Positions 19,382 to 26,281 of a stretch of DNA of 64,000 nucleotides are shown piece after piece. Origin of the DNA: CAVVAL01 sp963740215 (GTDB lineage Bacteria; Actinomycetota; Actinomycetes; Mycobacteriales; Cryptosporangiaceae); NCBI GenBank assembly GCA_963740215.1, contig CAVUDJ010000008.1, positions 744,001-808,000 of the forward strand. Reading direction: 5' to 3'. The notes beneath the pieces are model-generated. The model saw nothing but the letters and a program-made list of their open reading frames with translations. It made no database searches and had not been told where the DNA came from. The translations under genes and the position numbers were made by a program. Within the stretch, counting starts at the first letter, position 1. Each line of letters begins with the position of its first letter.

Positions 19382-19827
19382 GACGCACGCCCCGGTAACG
19401 ATCTCGCGTACGAGCGGAACGATTCGATGCCGGCACCGTCCTGGAAGACCGCGTTGAATCCGGCCTCCAGCAGTGCGCTGGAATAGCGCATGTCCTCCGC
19501 ACCCCCAATACCTAGTTTTCCGCCGATGACGATCGGGGTGTCGGCCAGTTCCGGTTGGCTACGGAGCATGCCGATCACGCGCATTCCGTCGTTGAATCCG
19601 TGCCCGTTGACGCTGCTGATCACGATCAGGTCAGGCGGTGGCAGGCATTCCTCCACGAGTACGCGGTCCGGCACGCAGGCTCCGAGATTCGTCACCCGGT
19701 GTCCCAGTTCTTCGAGTACCAATTGCAGGAAGACGAGATTCCAGGTGTGCGAATCCGACTCCATACTCGTGAGGACGACCTGGAGACCTCTCTCCTTCTG
19801 AAGAGTTGCCAGACTCGCGCGTTCCAT
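19378..19827 (-). CDS. mutS: Methylaspartate (glutamate) mutase S subunit, B12-binding
   Basis: A 149-residue cobalamin-binding subunit; the symbol is the glutamate mutase one, not DNA mismatch repair. The base-off B12 site keeps the Asp and cobalt-ligand His in DSHTWN (about residues 24-29), but the Gly of the usual DxHxxG motif is Asn. The second motif reads SSVNGHG and the third IGGKLGIGG. The protein has an N-terminal extension of about ten residues relative to the clostridial protein. The start is ATG at 19827 with GGGGAC upstream. It is the first gene of the block that runs to the NRPS, so the operon promoter should lie in 19828-19958. Confidence 0.92.
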   Translation of the reverse strand: MERASLATLQKERGLQVVLTSMESDSHTWNLVFLQLVLEELGHRVTNLGACVPDRVLVEECLPPPDLIVISSVNGHGFNDGMRVIGMLRSQPELADTPIVIGGKLGIGGAEDMRYSSALLEAGFNAVFQDGAGIESFRSYARSLPGRAS

Positions 19828-19958
19828 GGTTCGTCCCCGTTGAATAGTTGGCTTGCGTACGGGGCGACGTTAATGCGGAATAGGCGGGGCTCAGCGGCAG
19901 TCGAGGAGGCAGTCGACAGGCAGTTTCACCGCGTGCTGCAGCGGCTTAGGGTGTCGGC
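19828..19958. promoter_or_regulatory. Divergent intergenic region between mutS and ltrA genes
   Basis: A 131-bp gap separates the divergent starts of the mutase/NRPS operon (minus) and the LtrA gene (plus), so promoters for both should lie here. I see no convincing -35/-10 pair or operator palindrome. Confidence 0.45.
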
Positions 19959-21176
19959 ATGACGTCGCATCGGCCGCAACTGCGGATGCAGGCCACCACC
20001 CGGGACCAGACGGTCTCTCCGCTGGAGCTGTTCTTCGACCTCGTGTTCGTCTTCGCTCTCACCCAGGTCACCGCGCTGATGGCTGGCAACATCACGCCGC
20101 ACGGCCTCGCCCGCGGCCTGCTGATCGTCGCGCTCCTCTGGTGGTGCTGGATCGGTTACGCCTGGCTGTGCAACCTGGTCCGTGCCGACGAGGGGCACCT
20201 ACGACTCATCATGCTGGCCGCGATGGGCGTCATGTTCATCGCCGCGCTGGCCATCCCCGAGGCGTTCGACGACCTGCCCGGCGGGCTTCCCGGCCCGGTG
20301 GTCATCGCGGTCTGCTACTTCCTGATCCGCCTGATCCATCTGGTGCTGTTCTGGGCGGTCGCCGCCGGCGACCCCGGTTTGCGCAGGCAGCTCGTGCGCT
20401 TCACGCCGTCGGTGCTCGGCGGCACAGCGCTGCTGCTGGTCGCGTCACAGTTCACCGGCGGTACGCAAACCGCCCTGTGGGCCGCCGCCCTCGCTGTCGA
20501 CTACCTCGGCACGTTCCTCGGCGGCGCAAGCGGGTGGCGCGTGCGGTCGCCGGGTCACTTCGCCGAGCGGTTCGGGCTGATCATCATCGTGGCGCTCGGC
20601 GAGTCCATCGTCGCGATCGGCGTCGGCGTGGCGAAGCTGCCGATCTCCTGGCCGATCGTGGTCGCGTCCGCACTCGGCCTGGCGGTGTCATCCGGGCTGT
20701 GGTGGGCGTACTTCGACACGGCCGCGATCTATGCCGAGCACGAGTTCGCCCGCGCCGCTCCCGAGAAGCAGGTGCGGCTCGGCCGCGATGCCTACACCTA
20801 CATGCACTTCCCGATGATGGCCGGCATCGTGATGCTCGCGCTCGGGCTCAAGAAGGTGCTCGAATACGTCGGCGACACGGAACACCATGAGCTGACGGAC
20901 CCGCTCAAGGGCGTGCCGCTGTTGGCCCTGTTCGCGGGCGTCGCCGTGTACCTGCTCGGGCAGGTGGGCTTCAAGTGGCTGCTCGCCCACGAGCTCAGCG
21001 TGCTGCGCCTGGTGGCGGCGGCGGTGCTGCTCGTCGCGATCCCGCTGGTGACGAAGCTGCCCGCGCTCGGCCAGCTGGCCGTCGTGGCGGTCACGGTCGT
21101 CGCGCTCATCGTGACGGAGACGATCCTGTACGCCGAGAAGCGCCGGGAGATCCGCGCCAACTACGGCCACCACTGA
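19959..21176 (+). CDS. Low-temperature-requirement protein A (LtrA) family membrane protein 1
   Basis: A 405-residue integral membrane protein of the LtrA family. The N-terminal signature SPLELFFDLVFVFALTQVT and the central HFAERFGLIIIVALGESIVAIG are typical; about twelve hydrophobic segments follow. The family takes its name from a Listeria gene needed for growth in the cold, but its biochemical role is unclear. The start ATG 19959 is preceded by a weak AGGG. The reading frame is intact. A paralogue lies at 37193-38360. It is divergent from the NRPS operon and probably not part of it. Confidence 0.92.
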   Translation: MTSHRPQLRMQATTRDQTVSPLELFFDLVFVFALTQVTALMAGNITPHGLARGLLIVALLWWCWIGYAWLCNLVRADEGHLRLIMLAAMGVMFIAALAIPEAFDDLPGGLPGPVVIAVCYFLIRLIHLVLFWAVAAGDPGLRRQLVRFTPSVLGGTALLLVASQFTGGTQTALWAAALAVDYLGTFLGGASGWRVRSPGHFAERFGLIIIVALGESIVAIGVGVAKLPISWPIVVASALGLAVSSGLWWAYFDTAAIYAEHEFARAAPEKQVRLGRDAYTYMHFPMMAGIVMLALGLKKVLEYVGDTEHHELTDPLKGVPLLALFAGVAVYLLGQVGFKWLLAHELSVLRLVAAAVLLVAIPLVTKLPALGQLAVVAVTVVALIVTETILYAEKRREIRANYGHH

Positions 21177-21298
21177 CCCACCGAACAGCGGACCTGGCGA
21201 ACCAGTGGGCCCGGCGAACCACGCGCTCAACGAACCGGACTTGCGGGACAAATTGGGGCAGTCGTGCCCGGTGTAGGCACGGCTTCCCGAAAAGTTCG

Positions 21299-21384
21299 GT
21301 TCGGGGGGCCCGACTCGGGCTGGTCCGGTTCGGGGTGGGCCGATTCGGGCTGGTCCGGTTCGGGGTGGGCGCGGTTCGGGGCGG
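21299..21384. repeat. Short GC-rich direct repeats, about 30-bp unit
   Basis: Units of the form GGTTCGGGGTGGGCC + GATTCGGGCTGGTCC occur about two and a half times in tandem (first copy from about 21299, second 21327-21356, third partial). They fill the end of the 208-bp gap between two convergent genes. No coding signal is seen. Confidence 0.7.
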
Positions 21385-22581
21385 TCAGTCGGGCAGCATC
21401 GGCACGGTGAAGCCGGAGTCGCGGCCGAGCAGAGCCGCCCTGGTCACGGCGGACGAGCCGAACCGGTCGCGGACGGCGTCGACCGCGGTGTCCACGCCGT
21501 CGCGGCTCTGCTCGTCGAACGGCAGCATGAGCTGGACCGCGCCGTCGTTGTCCAGGTTACACACCGCGATTCCGACCATGGTGATGCCCTGCCGGTCGAT
21601 CAGCGGACGGGCGGCGACGAGCAGGCGGCGCGCGGCGTCGAGGATCGTCTGGGTGTGCGCGGTGGGGCGGGGCATCGTGTGCGAGCGGGTCGCGCGGGTG
21701 AAGTCGTCGAAGCGCAACCGCAGGACGACCGTCCGCCCGGTGCGTCCGGCCGCGCGCATCCGCCGGGTGACGCGGTCGACGAGCCCGGCGAGGATCATGT
21801 CGACCGCCTCGGGCGTCCGGGACGACCGGCCGAGCGCCGACTGCGAGCCGATCGAGCCGCGCCGCCGGCCCACCTGCACGGGACGCGGGTCGCGGTTGTG
21901 CGCGAGCGCGTGCAGGTGCCGCCCGGCGCCCTCGCCGAGCATCGATACGAGCGCCGCCTCGCCCAACCTGGCCACCCGCCCGACGGTGAGGATGCCGCGT
22001 TCGCGCAGCTTGCCAGAGGTGACCGGCCCGACTCCCCACAGACGCTCGACCGGCAGCGGATGCAGGAACGCCAGTTCGGCGTCGGGCGGGACGACCAGCA
22101 GGCCGTCAGGCTTGGCGACGCCGCTGGCCACCTTCGCGAGGAACTTCGTGCGCGCCACCCCGACCGTGATCGGCAGGCCGACTTCCTCGCTGACCTGCTG
22201 CCGCAGCCGTCGCGCGATCGCGCTCGGCCGTCCGGAGACTCGCAGCAGGCCGCCGACGTCGAGGAACGCCTCGTCGATCGAGATGCCCTCGACGAGCGGC
22301 GTGGTGTGCTCGAAGACGGCGAACACCGCCTTGCTGGCCGTCGAGTATGCCCTCATCCGTGGCGGGACGACGATCGCGTCCGGGCACAGCGCCCGCGCCT
22401 GGCGCCCGCCCATCGCCGTGCGGACGCCGCGCGCCTTCGCCTCGTAGCTGCACGCGAGCACGACACCGGCGCCGACGATGACGGGACGCCCGCGTAACCG
22501 CGGGTCGTCGCGCTGCTCGACGGACGCGTAGAAGGCGTCGAGATCGGCGTGCAGGATCGAACCCTCCTCTGACACGAACAT
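21385..22581 (-). CDS. dinB: DNA polymerase IV (Y family)
   Basis: A 398-residue translesion polymerase that copies damaged templates. The catalytic acidic residues are in ILHADLDAFYASVE and SIDEAFLDVGG; the steric and fingers region VLACSYEAKARGVRTAM follows. The C-terminal QLMLPF fits a sliding-clamp-binding motif. The frame is open to 22938, but family similarity starts only at ILHADLD, so I use ATG 22581; GTG 22575 is an alternative and the choice is complicated by an SOS box overlapping this point. It is convergent with the LtrA gene and divergent from the LysE remnant. Confidence 0.95.
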   Translation of the reverse strand: MFVSEEGSILHADLDAFYASVEQRDDPRLRGRPVIVGAGVVLACSYEAKARGVRTAMGGRQARALCPDAIVVPPRMRAYSTASKAVFAVFEHTTPLVEGISIDEAFLDVGGLLRVSGRPSAIARRLRQQVSEEVGLPITVGVARTKFLAKVASGVAKPDGLLVVPPDAELAFLHPLPVERLWGVGPVTSGKLRERGILTVGRVARLGEAALVSMLGEGAGRHLHALAHNRDPRPVQVGRRRGSIGSQSALGRSSRTPEAVDMILAGLVDRVTRRMRAAGRTGRTVVLRLRFDDFTRATRSHTMPRPTAHTQTILDAARRLLVAARPLIDRQGITMVGIAVCNLDNDGAVQLMLPFDEQSRDGVDTAVDAVRDRFGSSAVTRAALLGRDSGFTVPMLPD

Positions 22582-22588
22582 ATGTTCG
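22575..22588. promoter_or_regulatory. LexA SOS box overlapping the dinB start
   Basis: The perfect 14-bp palindrome CGAACATATGTTCG fits the actinobacterial LexA site (TCGAAC-N4-GTTCGA) at all conserved inner positions. It overlaps the ATG at 22581, so bound LexA would block transcription and lie on the start itself. It also lies about 65 bp from the divergent LysE-like gene. Confidence 0.85.
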
Positions 22589-22650
22589 CATAACAGGTCC
22601 TGAGCTGGGCAGATGCAATTGCGTTTGGTGGCGGCTGGAACGATCCACGG

Positions 22651-23167
22651 ATGGACCTCGTGACCTCGCTGCCCGCGTTCGTGCTGGCCGTCGTCCTCAT
22701 CTCGGCGTCGCCGGGGCCGGCGATGGTGCTGATCCTGCGCCGGGCGGCGCTGCGCGGCTTCCGTGGCGCGGTGCCCACCGTGCTCGGCCTGGAGCCTCGT
22801 GTACCTCGGGGTCCAGGCGTGGCGACATCGCGGCGACGTACCGGTCGAGGAGGTCACGGCGGCGCCGGGCGGCTGGTGGCGGGCGTTCGGCGAGGGCGCG
22901 ATGGTGCAGCTCGCCAACCCGAAGGCGGCGGTGTTCATGATCGCCTTCTATCCGCAGTTCGTGCCCGCGGACATGCCCCTGTTCACCACGGCGGCGGCGC
23001 TCGCGCTGCTGCAGGTCGCGCTGGAGATCGTGCTCTACCTGGCGCTGGCGGCGGGCGTCGCGAGAGCCGGCGCCTGGTTCCGCCGTCCGGCGGTCCGGCG
23101 GCGGCTCGACGCCGTCAGCGGGGCGGTCCTCGTGGGGCTCGGCGTGCGGGTCGCGGCCACCAGCTGA
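22651..23167 (+). pseudogene. LysE-family amino-acid exporter, internal deletion and frameshift
   Basis: The N-terminus (LPAFVLAVVLISASPGPAMV) and the C-terminal two thirds (YLGVQAWR... QLANPKAAVFMIAFYPQFVP) are clear LysE/RhtB family, about 200 residues in intact members. Near 22790 the sequence jumps from the second-helix region straight to the YLG stretch in another frame; roughly 40 residues containing a membrane helix are missing. An intact transporter cannot be made from this sequence. It is either a true remnant or a collapse in the assembly. The reading continues in the second frame to TGA at 23167. Confidence 0.75.
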
Positions 23168-23181
23168 CCTACGGTGGTGGC

Positions 23182-23619
23182 ATGGAGCCGCTGTGGCAGT
23201 GCCTGCGGTGCGGTCGGGAGTTCGCCAACCGCAACCAGACCCACACCTGCGCGCCGCTCGGCGACCTCGACCGGCACTTCGCGACCACGGCGCCGCACGT
23301 CCGCGCGACGTTCGACCGGGTGCTGGAGGTGATCGGCGCGCTCGGCCCGGTCACCGTGCTCCCGGAGAAGACCCGCATCGCGCTGCACGTCCGCATGAGT
23401 TTCGCCGCCTTCACGCCCCGGCGACGGTGGTTGAACGGACACCTGGTGCTGGCCCGCCGGATCGGCAGCCCCCGGTTCGTCCGGATCGAGACCTACTCCC
23501 CGCGCAACGTCCTGCACGCGTTCCGGCTGGACTCCCCCGCCGACGTCGACGACGAGTTCGCCGGCTGGCTCGCGGAGGCGTACCAAGTGGGCCAGCAACA
23601 GCACTTGGAACTGTCGTAG
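23182..23619 (+). CDS. DUF5655-like protein with small zinc-finger-like N-terminus
   Basis: A 145-residue protein. The N-terminus has a CLRCGREF...HTC arrangement (Cys-x2-Cys, then His-x-Cys) that could bind a metal. The rest matches the DUF5655 pattern: VTVLPEKTRIALHVRMSFA followed by the NGHLVLARR and RIETYSPRN stretches. The function of the family is unknown. The start ATG 23182 lies 14 bp after the LysE remnant, so the two may have shared a transcript. Confidence 0.75.
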   Translation: MEPLWQCLRCGREFANRNQTHTCAPLGDLDRHFATTAPHVRATFDRVLEVIGALGPVTVLPEKTRIALHVRMSFAAFTPRRRWLNGHLVLARRIGSPRFVRIETYSPRNVLHAFRLDSPADVDDEFAGWLAEAYQVGQQQHLELS

Positions 23620-23640
23620 CTTCCTGGCACCGTGCGGCTC

Positions 23641-24228
23641 ATGACTTCGATGCCCGATCTCGCTCCCGCCGCCCGCACGATGGCCGCCCTCGTCACCGGG
23701 GTCACCGACGCCCAGCTCGGCGCGCCCACCCCGTGCCCCGCATACAGCCTCGCCGACCTGCTGGAGCACGTCGGCGGGCTGTCACTCGCGTTCACAGCTG
23801 CCGCCGCGAAGGATCTCGGCCCGTACACATCGCAGGCTCCCTCACCCGATGGCGCACGGTTGGGGGACGACTGGCGCACCCGGATCCCCCAGCAGCTCAC
23901 CGCGCTCGCCGAGGCGTGGCGCAGTCCGGACGCCTGGCAGGGCATGACGCAGGCCGGCAGCGTCGACCTACCCGGTGAAGTGGCGGGCATCGTGGCACTG
24001 AACGAGCTGGTCGTGCACGGGTGGGACGTCGCCGTGGCGAGCGGCCAGCCCTACGACGGCGACCCGGCCTCGTTGCAGACGTGCCTGGAGTTCGTGGCGG
24101 CGTTCGACGCGCCCACCGACGGCAGCGGGCCGTTCGGTCCGCCGATTCCCGTGCACGACGACGCGCCGCTGGTCGATCGGCTGGTGGGCCTGGCCGGCCG
24201 CGACCCGCGCTGGCGGGGTCTCAGCTGA
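23641..24228 (+). CDS. TIGR03086 family protein (maleylpyruvate-isomerase/DinB-like fold)
   Basis: About 195 residues of the actinobacterial TIGR03086 group, which shares the four-helix metal-binding fold of mycothiol-dependent maleylpyruvate isomerase. PTPCPAYSLADLLEHVGG near the start and ALNELVVHGWDVAVA in the second half hold the histidines expected to bind a metal. A mycothiol-dependent transferase or isomerase role is possible but unproven. The start is ATG 23641; GTG 23632 in the same frame is an alternative, and neither has a strong ribosome site. It lies 21 bp after the DUF5655 gene. Confidence 0.85.
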   Translation: MTSMPDLAPAARTMAALVTGVTDAQLGAPTPCPAYSLADLLEHVGGLSLAFTAAAAKDLGPYTSQAPSPDGARLGDDWRTRIPQQLTALAEAWRSPDAWQGMTQAGSVDLPGEVAGIVALNELVVHGWDVAVASGQPYDGDPASLQTCLEFVAAFDAPTDGSGPFGPPIPVHDDAPLVDRLVGLAGRDPRWRGLS

Positions 24229-24285
24229 CCCGCGTGCGATCTGGACGAGTGCCGCCCGGGTGACCCGATCATCGACACTCCCCCG

Positions 24286-24304
24286 CCAGGTAAGGCTATC
24301 CTAA
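24286..24304. promoter_or_regulatory. Iron box (IdeR/DmdR1 type) before the heme oxygenase operon
   Basis: CCAGGTAAGGCTATCCTAA matches 15 of 19 positions of the actinobacterial iron-box consensus TTAGGTTAGGCTAACCTAA and keeps the symmetric AGG...CCT core. It lies 37 bp before the DUF2470 start. Iron-loaded IdeR/DmdR1 bound here would repress the operon when iron is plentiful. Confidence 0.82.
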
Positions 24305-24341
24305 TGCGACCAAAACGGCCGCTGGCAGAGGAGACGTGCGC

Positions 24342-24632
24342 ATGGGTGAACCGTCCGTGTTCAGCGCGGAGGTCGTCGACGCCGTGCTGCGTCACATGAA
24401 CGACGACCACACCGACGACTCTCTTCTGATCTGCCGCACGCTCGGCGGGCAGCCGGCGGCGACGAGCGCCACGATGCGCGGCATGGATCCGGACGGCATC
24501 GCGTTCGCCGTGCTCGTCGACGGCGCCGAGCTGCTCGTCCGCGTGCCGTGGAGCGAGCCGGTCACCGCGCGGGCACAGGTGCGCGCCGAGGTCGTCAAGA
24601 TGCACCAGCGGGCGCTCGCGGCGGGACGATGA
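24342..24632 (+). CDS. DUF2470 heme-utilisation-associated small protein
   Basis: A 96-residue DUF2470 protein. Typical pieces are VLRHMNDDHTDDSLLICR near residue 15 and RGMDPDGIAFAV in the middle. The domain is common in heme oxygenase and HugZ-like contexts and in plant plastid proteins, where it is linked to heme or tetrapyrrole handling. The start ATG 24342 follows GAGGAG. The stop overlaps the heme oxygenase start in ATGA, so the two are translationally coupled and should share the iron-box promoter. Confidence 0.92.
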   Translation: MGEPSVFSAEVVDAVLRHMNDDHTDDSLLICRTLGGQPAATSATMRGMDPDGIAFAVLVDGAELLVRVPWSEPVTARAQVRAEVVKMHQRALAAGR

Positions 24633-25276
24633 CCGCGTTCTCGGCGGCGCTGCGGTCCGCGACCTGGGCCGACCACCGCGAGGCAGAGCGGTCGGCATAC
24701 CTCGACGCGCTGCTGGCCGGCCAGCTCACCCGGGACGGCTACGCCGCGATGGTCGCCCAGCACTACTTCGCGTACGCCGTCCTTGAGGAGATCGCCGAGG
24801 CGATGCGGGACGACCCGGTGGCGGCGCCCTTCGCCCACGACGGGCTTACCCGCATGCCTGCGCTGGTCGCCGACCTGGAGTTCCTGCTCGGCGACGACTG
24901 GCCCGACCGGATCGCCGCGAGCGCCAGCACCCGGGAGTACTGCGCCCGCATGCGGGCGGCCAGCCACGACTGGCCCGGCGGGTTCGTCGCCCACCACTAC
25001 ACGCGTTACCTCGGCGACCTGTCCGGCGGGCAGTACATCGCCTCTGCCGTCGAGCAGATCTACGGCCTGCCCGACCGTTCCGGTGTGCGGTTCTACGACT
25101 TCGACGCCATCGGCGACCTCGCCCTGTTCAAGGCCCGGTACCGCCATCTGCTCGACACCGCGCCGTGGGATGAGAACGAGCGGCACCGGATCACGGCGGA
25201 GGTCAGCGCCGGGTACCGGCTCAACGCCGCGGTCCTGACCGAGCTGGGCGATGACCTCGCCCGATACGCGGCGTGA
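24629..25276 (+). CDS. hmuO: Heme oxygenase (biliverdin-producing), HmuO-like
   Basis: A 215-residue heme oxygenase of the alpha-helical HmuO/HO-1 type, which opens heme to biliverdin, CO and free iron. The proximal heme ligand is the His in TWADHREAE (about residue 16) and the flexible distal helix has YLGDLSGGQ. FEHDGLTR-like spacing and overall length agree with the family. It is coupled to the DUF2470 gene by a 4-bp overlap and lies behind an iron box, consistent with recovery of iron from heme under iron shortage. The 3' end, including the stop, is duplicated in tandem just downstream. Confidence 0.95.
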   Translation: MTAFSAALRSATWADHREAERSAYLDALLAGQLTRDGYAAMVAQHYFAYAVLEEIAEAMRDDPVAAPFAHDGLTRMPALVADLEFLLGDDWPDRIAASASTREYCARMRAASHDWPGGFVAHHYTRYLGDLSGGQYIASAVEQIYGLPDRSGVRFYDFDAIGDLALFKARYRHLLDTAPWDENERHRITAEVSAGYRLNAAVLTELGDDLARYAA

Positions 25277-25333
25277 ACGGCCGCGGTCCTGACCGACCTG
25301 GCCGATGACCTCACCCGATTCCCGGCATGAATG
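25226..25333 (+). repeat. 54-bp imperfect tandem duplication of the heme oxygenase 3' end
   Basis: Bases 25226-25279 and 25280-25333 are two adjacent copies that both begin GCCGCGGTCCTGACCGA and both contain a TGA stop. The unit is exactly 18 codons, so the second copy would encode a variant of the same C-terminal tail in the same frame if the first stop were lost. Confidence 0.85.
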
Positions 25334-25430
25334 TCCGATGTAGATCTCGCCGAACCGCTGGCCTGGGTGGTGTGTGCACGGTTACGCTGCCGTGACGGTA
25401 CGTCCCCGAGGCGGTCGAAGAAGGTGCCCT

Positions 25431-26246
25431 GTGACTGACGACTCGATCCCCCCTGACGAGCGCTGGACCAAGGTTGACACCACCGTGGCGCACTCGCCCC
25501 GGATCTGGAACTACTGGCTCGGTGGCAAGGACAACTTCCCCGTCGACCGGGAGGTGGGCGACCAGTTCCGCCAGCTTTTCCCGGACATCGTCGACATCGC
25601 CCGCAGCTCGCGCGGGTTCCTGACCAGGGCCGTTACCTTCATGGCCGGCGAGGCAGGCATCCGCCAGTTCCTCGATATCGGCACCGGGCTGCCGACCCAG
25701 GAGAACACGCACGAGGTAGCGCAGCGGGTGGCGCCCGACGCGAAGGTGGTCTACGTCGACAACGACCCGCTCGTGCTCGCCCACGCCCGCGCGCTGCTCA
25801 CCAGCGCCAATCCCGGCCAGACCCAGTACATCGACGCCAACCTGCGCGAACCCGACAAGGTTCTTGAGGCCGCCGCCGAAGCGCTCGACTTCGACCGGCC
25901 GATCGGGCTCATGCTGATGAACATCCTGGGTCACGTCCCGGACGACGCCGAGGCGCAGGCCATCGTCAAGCGGCTCGTCGACGCGCTGCCGTCCGGCAGC
26001 TACCTCGCGGTCGCCGACGGCACCAATGTGGTCCGCGGCGAGGCCTTCGAAGAGGCGATCGCGCTGTGGAACTCGTCCGGGTCCCTGCCGTACCAGCTCC
26101 GCCACCCCGACCAGATCACCCGGTTCTTCGACGGCATGGAGATCCTTGAGCCGGGCGTGGTCTCGTGCACGAGGTGGCGGCCCGAACCGTCAGAGGAGCC
26201 GCCGGCCGAGTTCGACGAGTTCGGTGCCGTAGGCCGCAAACCGTAG
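25431..26246 (+). CDS. SAM-dependent methyltransferase, PF04672 (DUF574) family
   Basis: A 271-residue member of the actinomycete-specific S-adenosyl methyltransferase family PF04672. The N-terminal RIWNYWLGGKDNFPVDREVG is the family hallmark. The SAM-binding motif is RQFLDIGTGLPTQENTHEVA and the end of strand 2 reads VVYVDNDPLVLAHARALL. Substrates are unknown for almost all members. The start is GTG 25431 with AAGGTG upstream; the frame is open further upstream without family similarity. It stands alone between the heme oxygenase and the convergent regulator gene. Confidence 0.9.
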   Translation: MTDDSIPPDERWTKVDTTVAHSPRIWNYWLGGKDNFPVDREVGDQFRQLFPDIVDIARSSRGFLTRAVTFMAGEAGIRQFLDIGTGLPTQENTHEVAQRVAPDAKVVYVDNDPLVLAHARALLTSANPGQTQYIDANLREPDKVLEAAAEALDFDRPIGLMLMNILGHVPDDAEAQAIVKRLVDALPSGSYLAVADGTNVVRGEAFEEAIALWNSSGSLPYQLRHPDQITRFFDGMEILEPGVVSCTRWRPEPSEEPPAEFDEFGAVGRKP

Positions 26247-26281
26247 GCCGCCGCAAGCCGCAAAACCGCAAGCCGTAAGGC

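Noticed and set aside
17015..19486. Plus-strand open frame of 823 codons opposite mutE and the AsnRS-like gene
   Set aside because: Shadow of GC-rich coding sequence; no family features, and the minus-strand genes are coupled and well recognised.
21299..21384. CRISPR-like array
   Set aside because: Units are directly adjacent without unique spacers, and no cas gene is near.
22582..22938. N-terminal extension of DNA polymerase IV
   Set aside because: No similarity to Y-family polymerases before ILHADLD, and it would overlap the divergent LysE-like gene and the SOS box.
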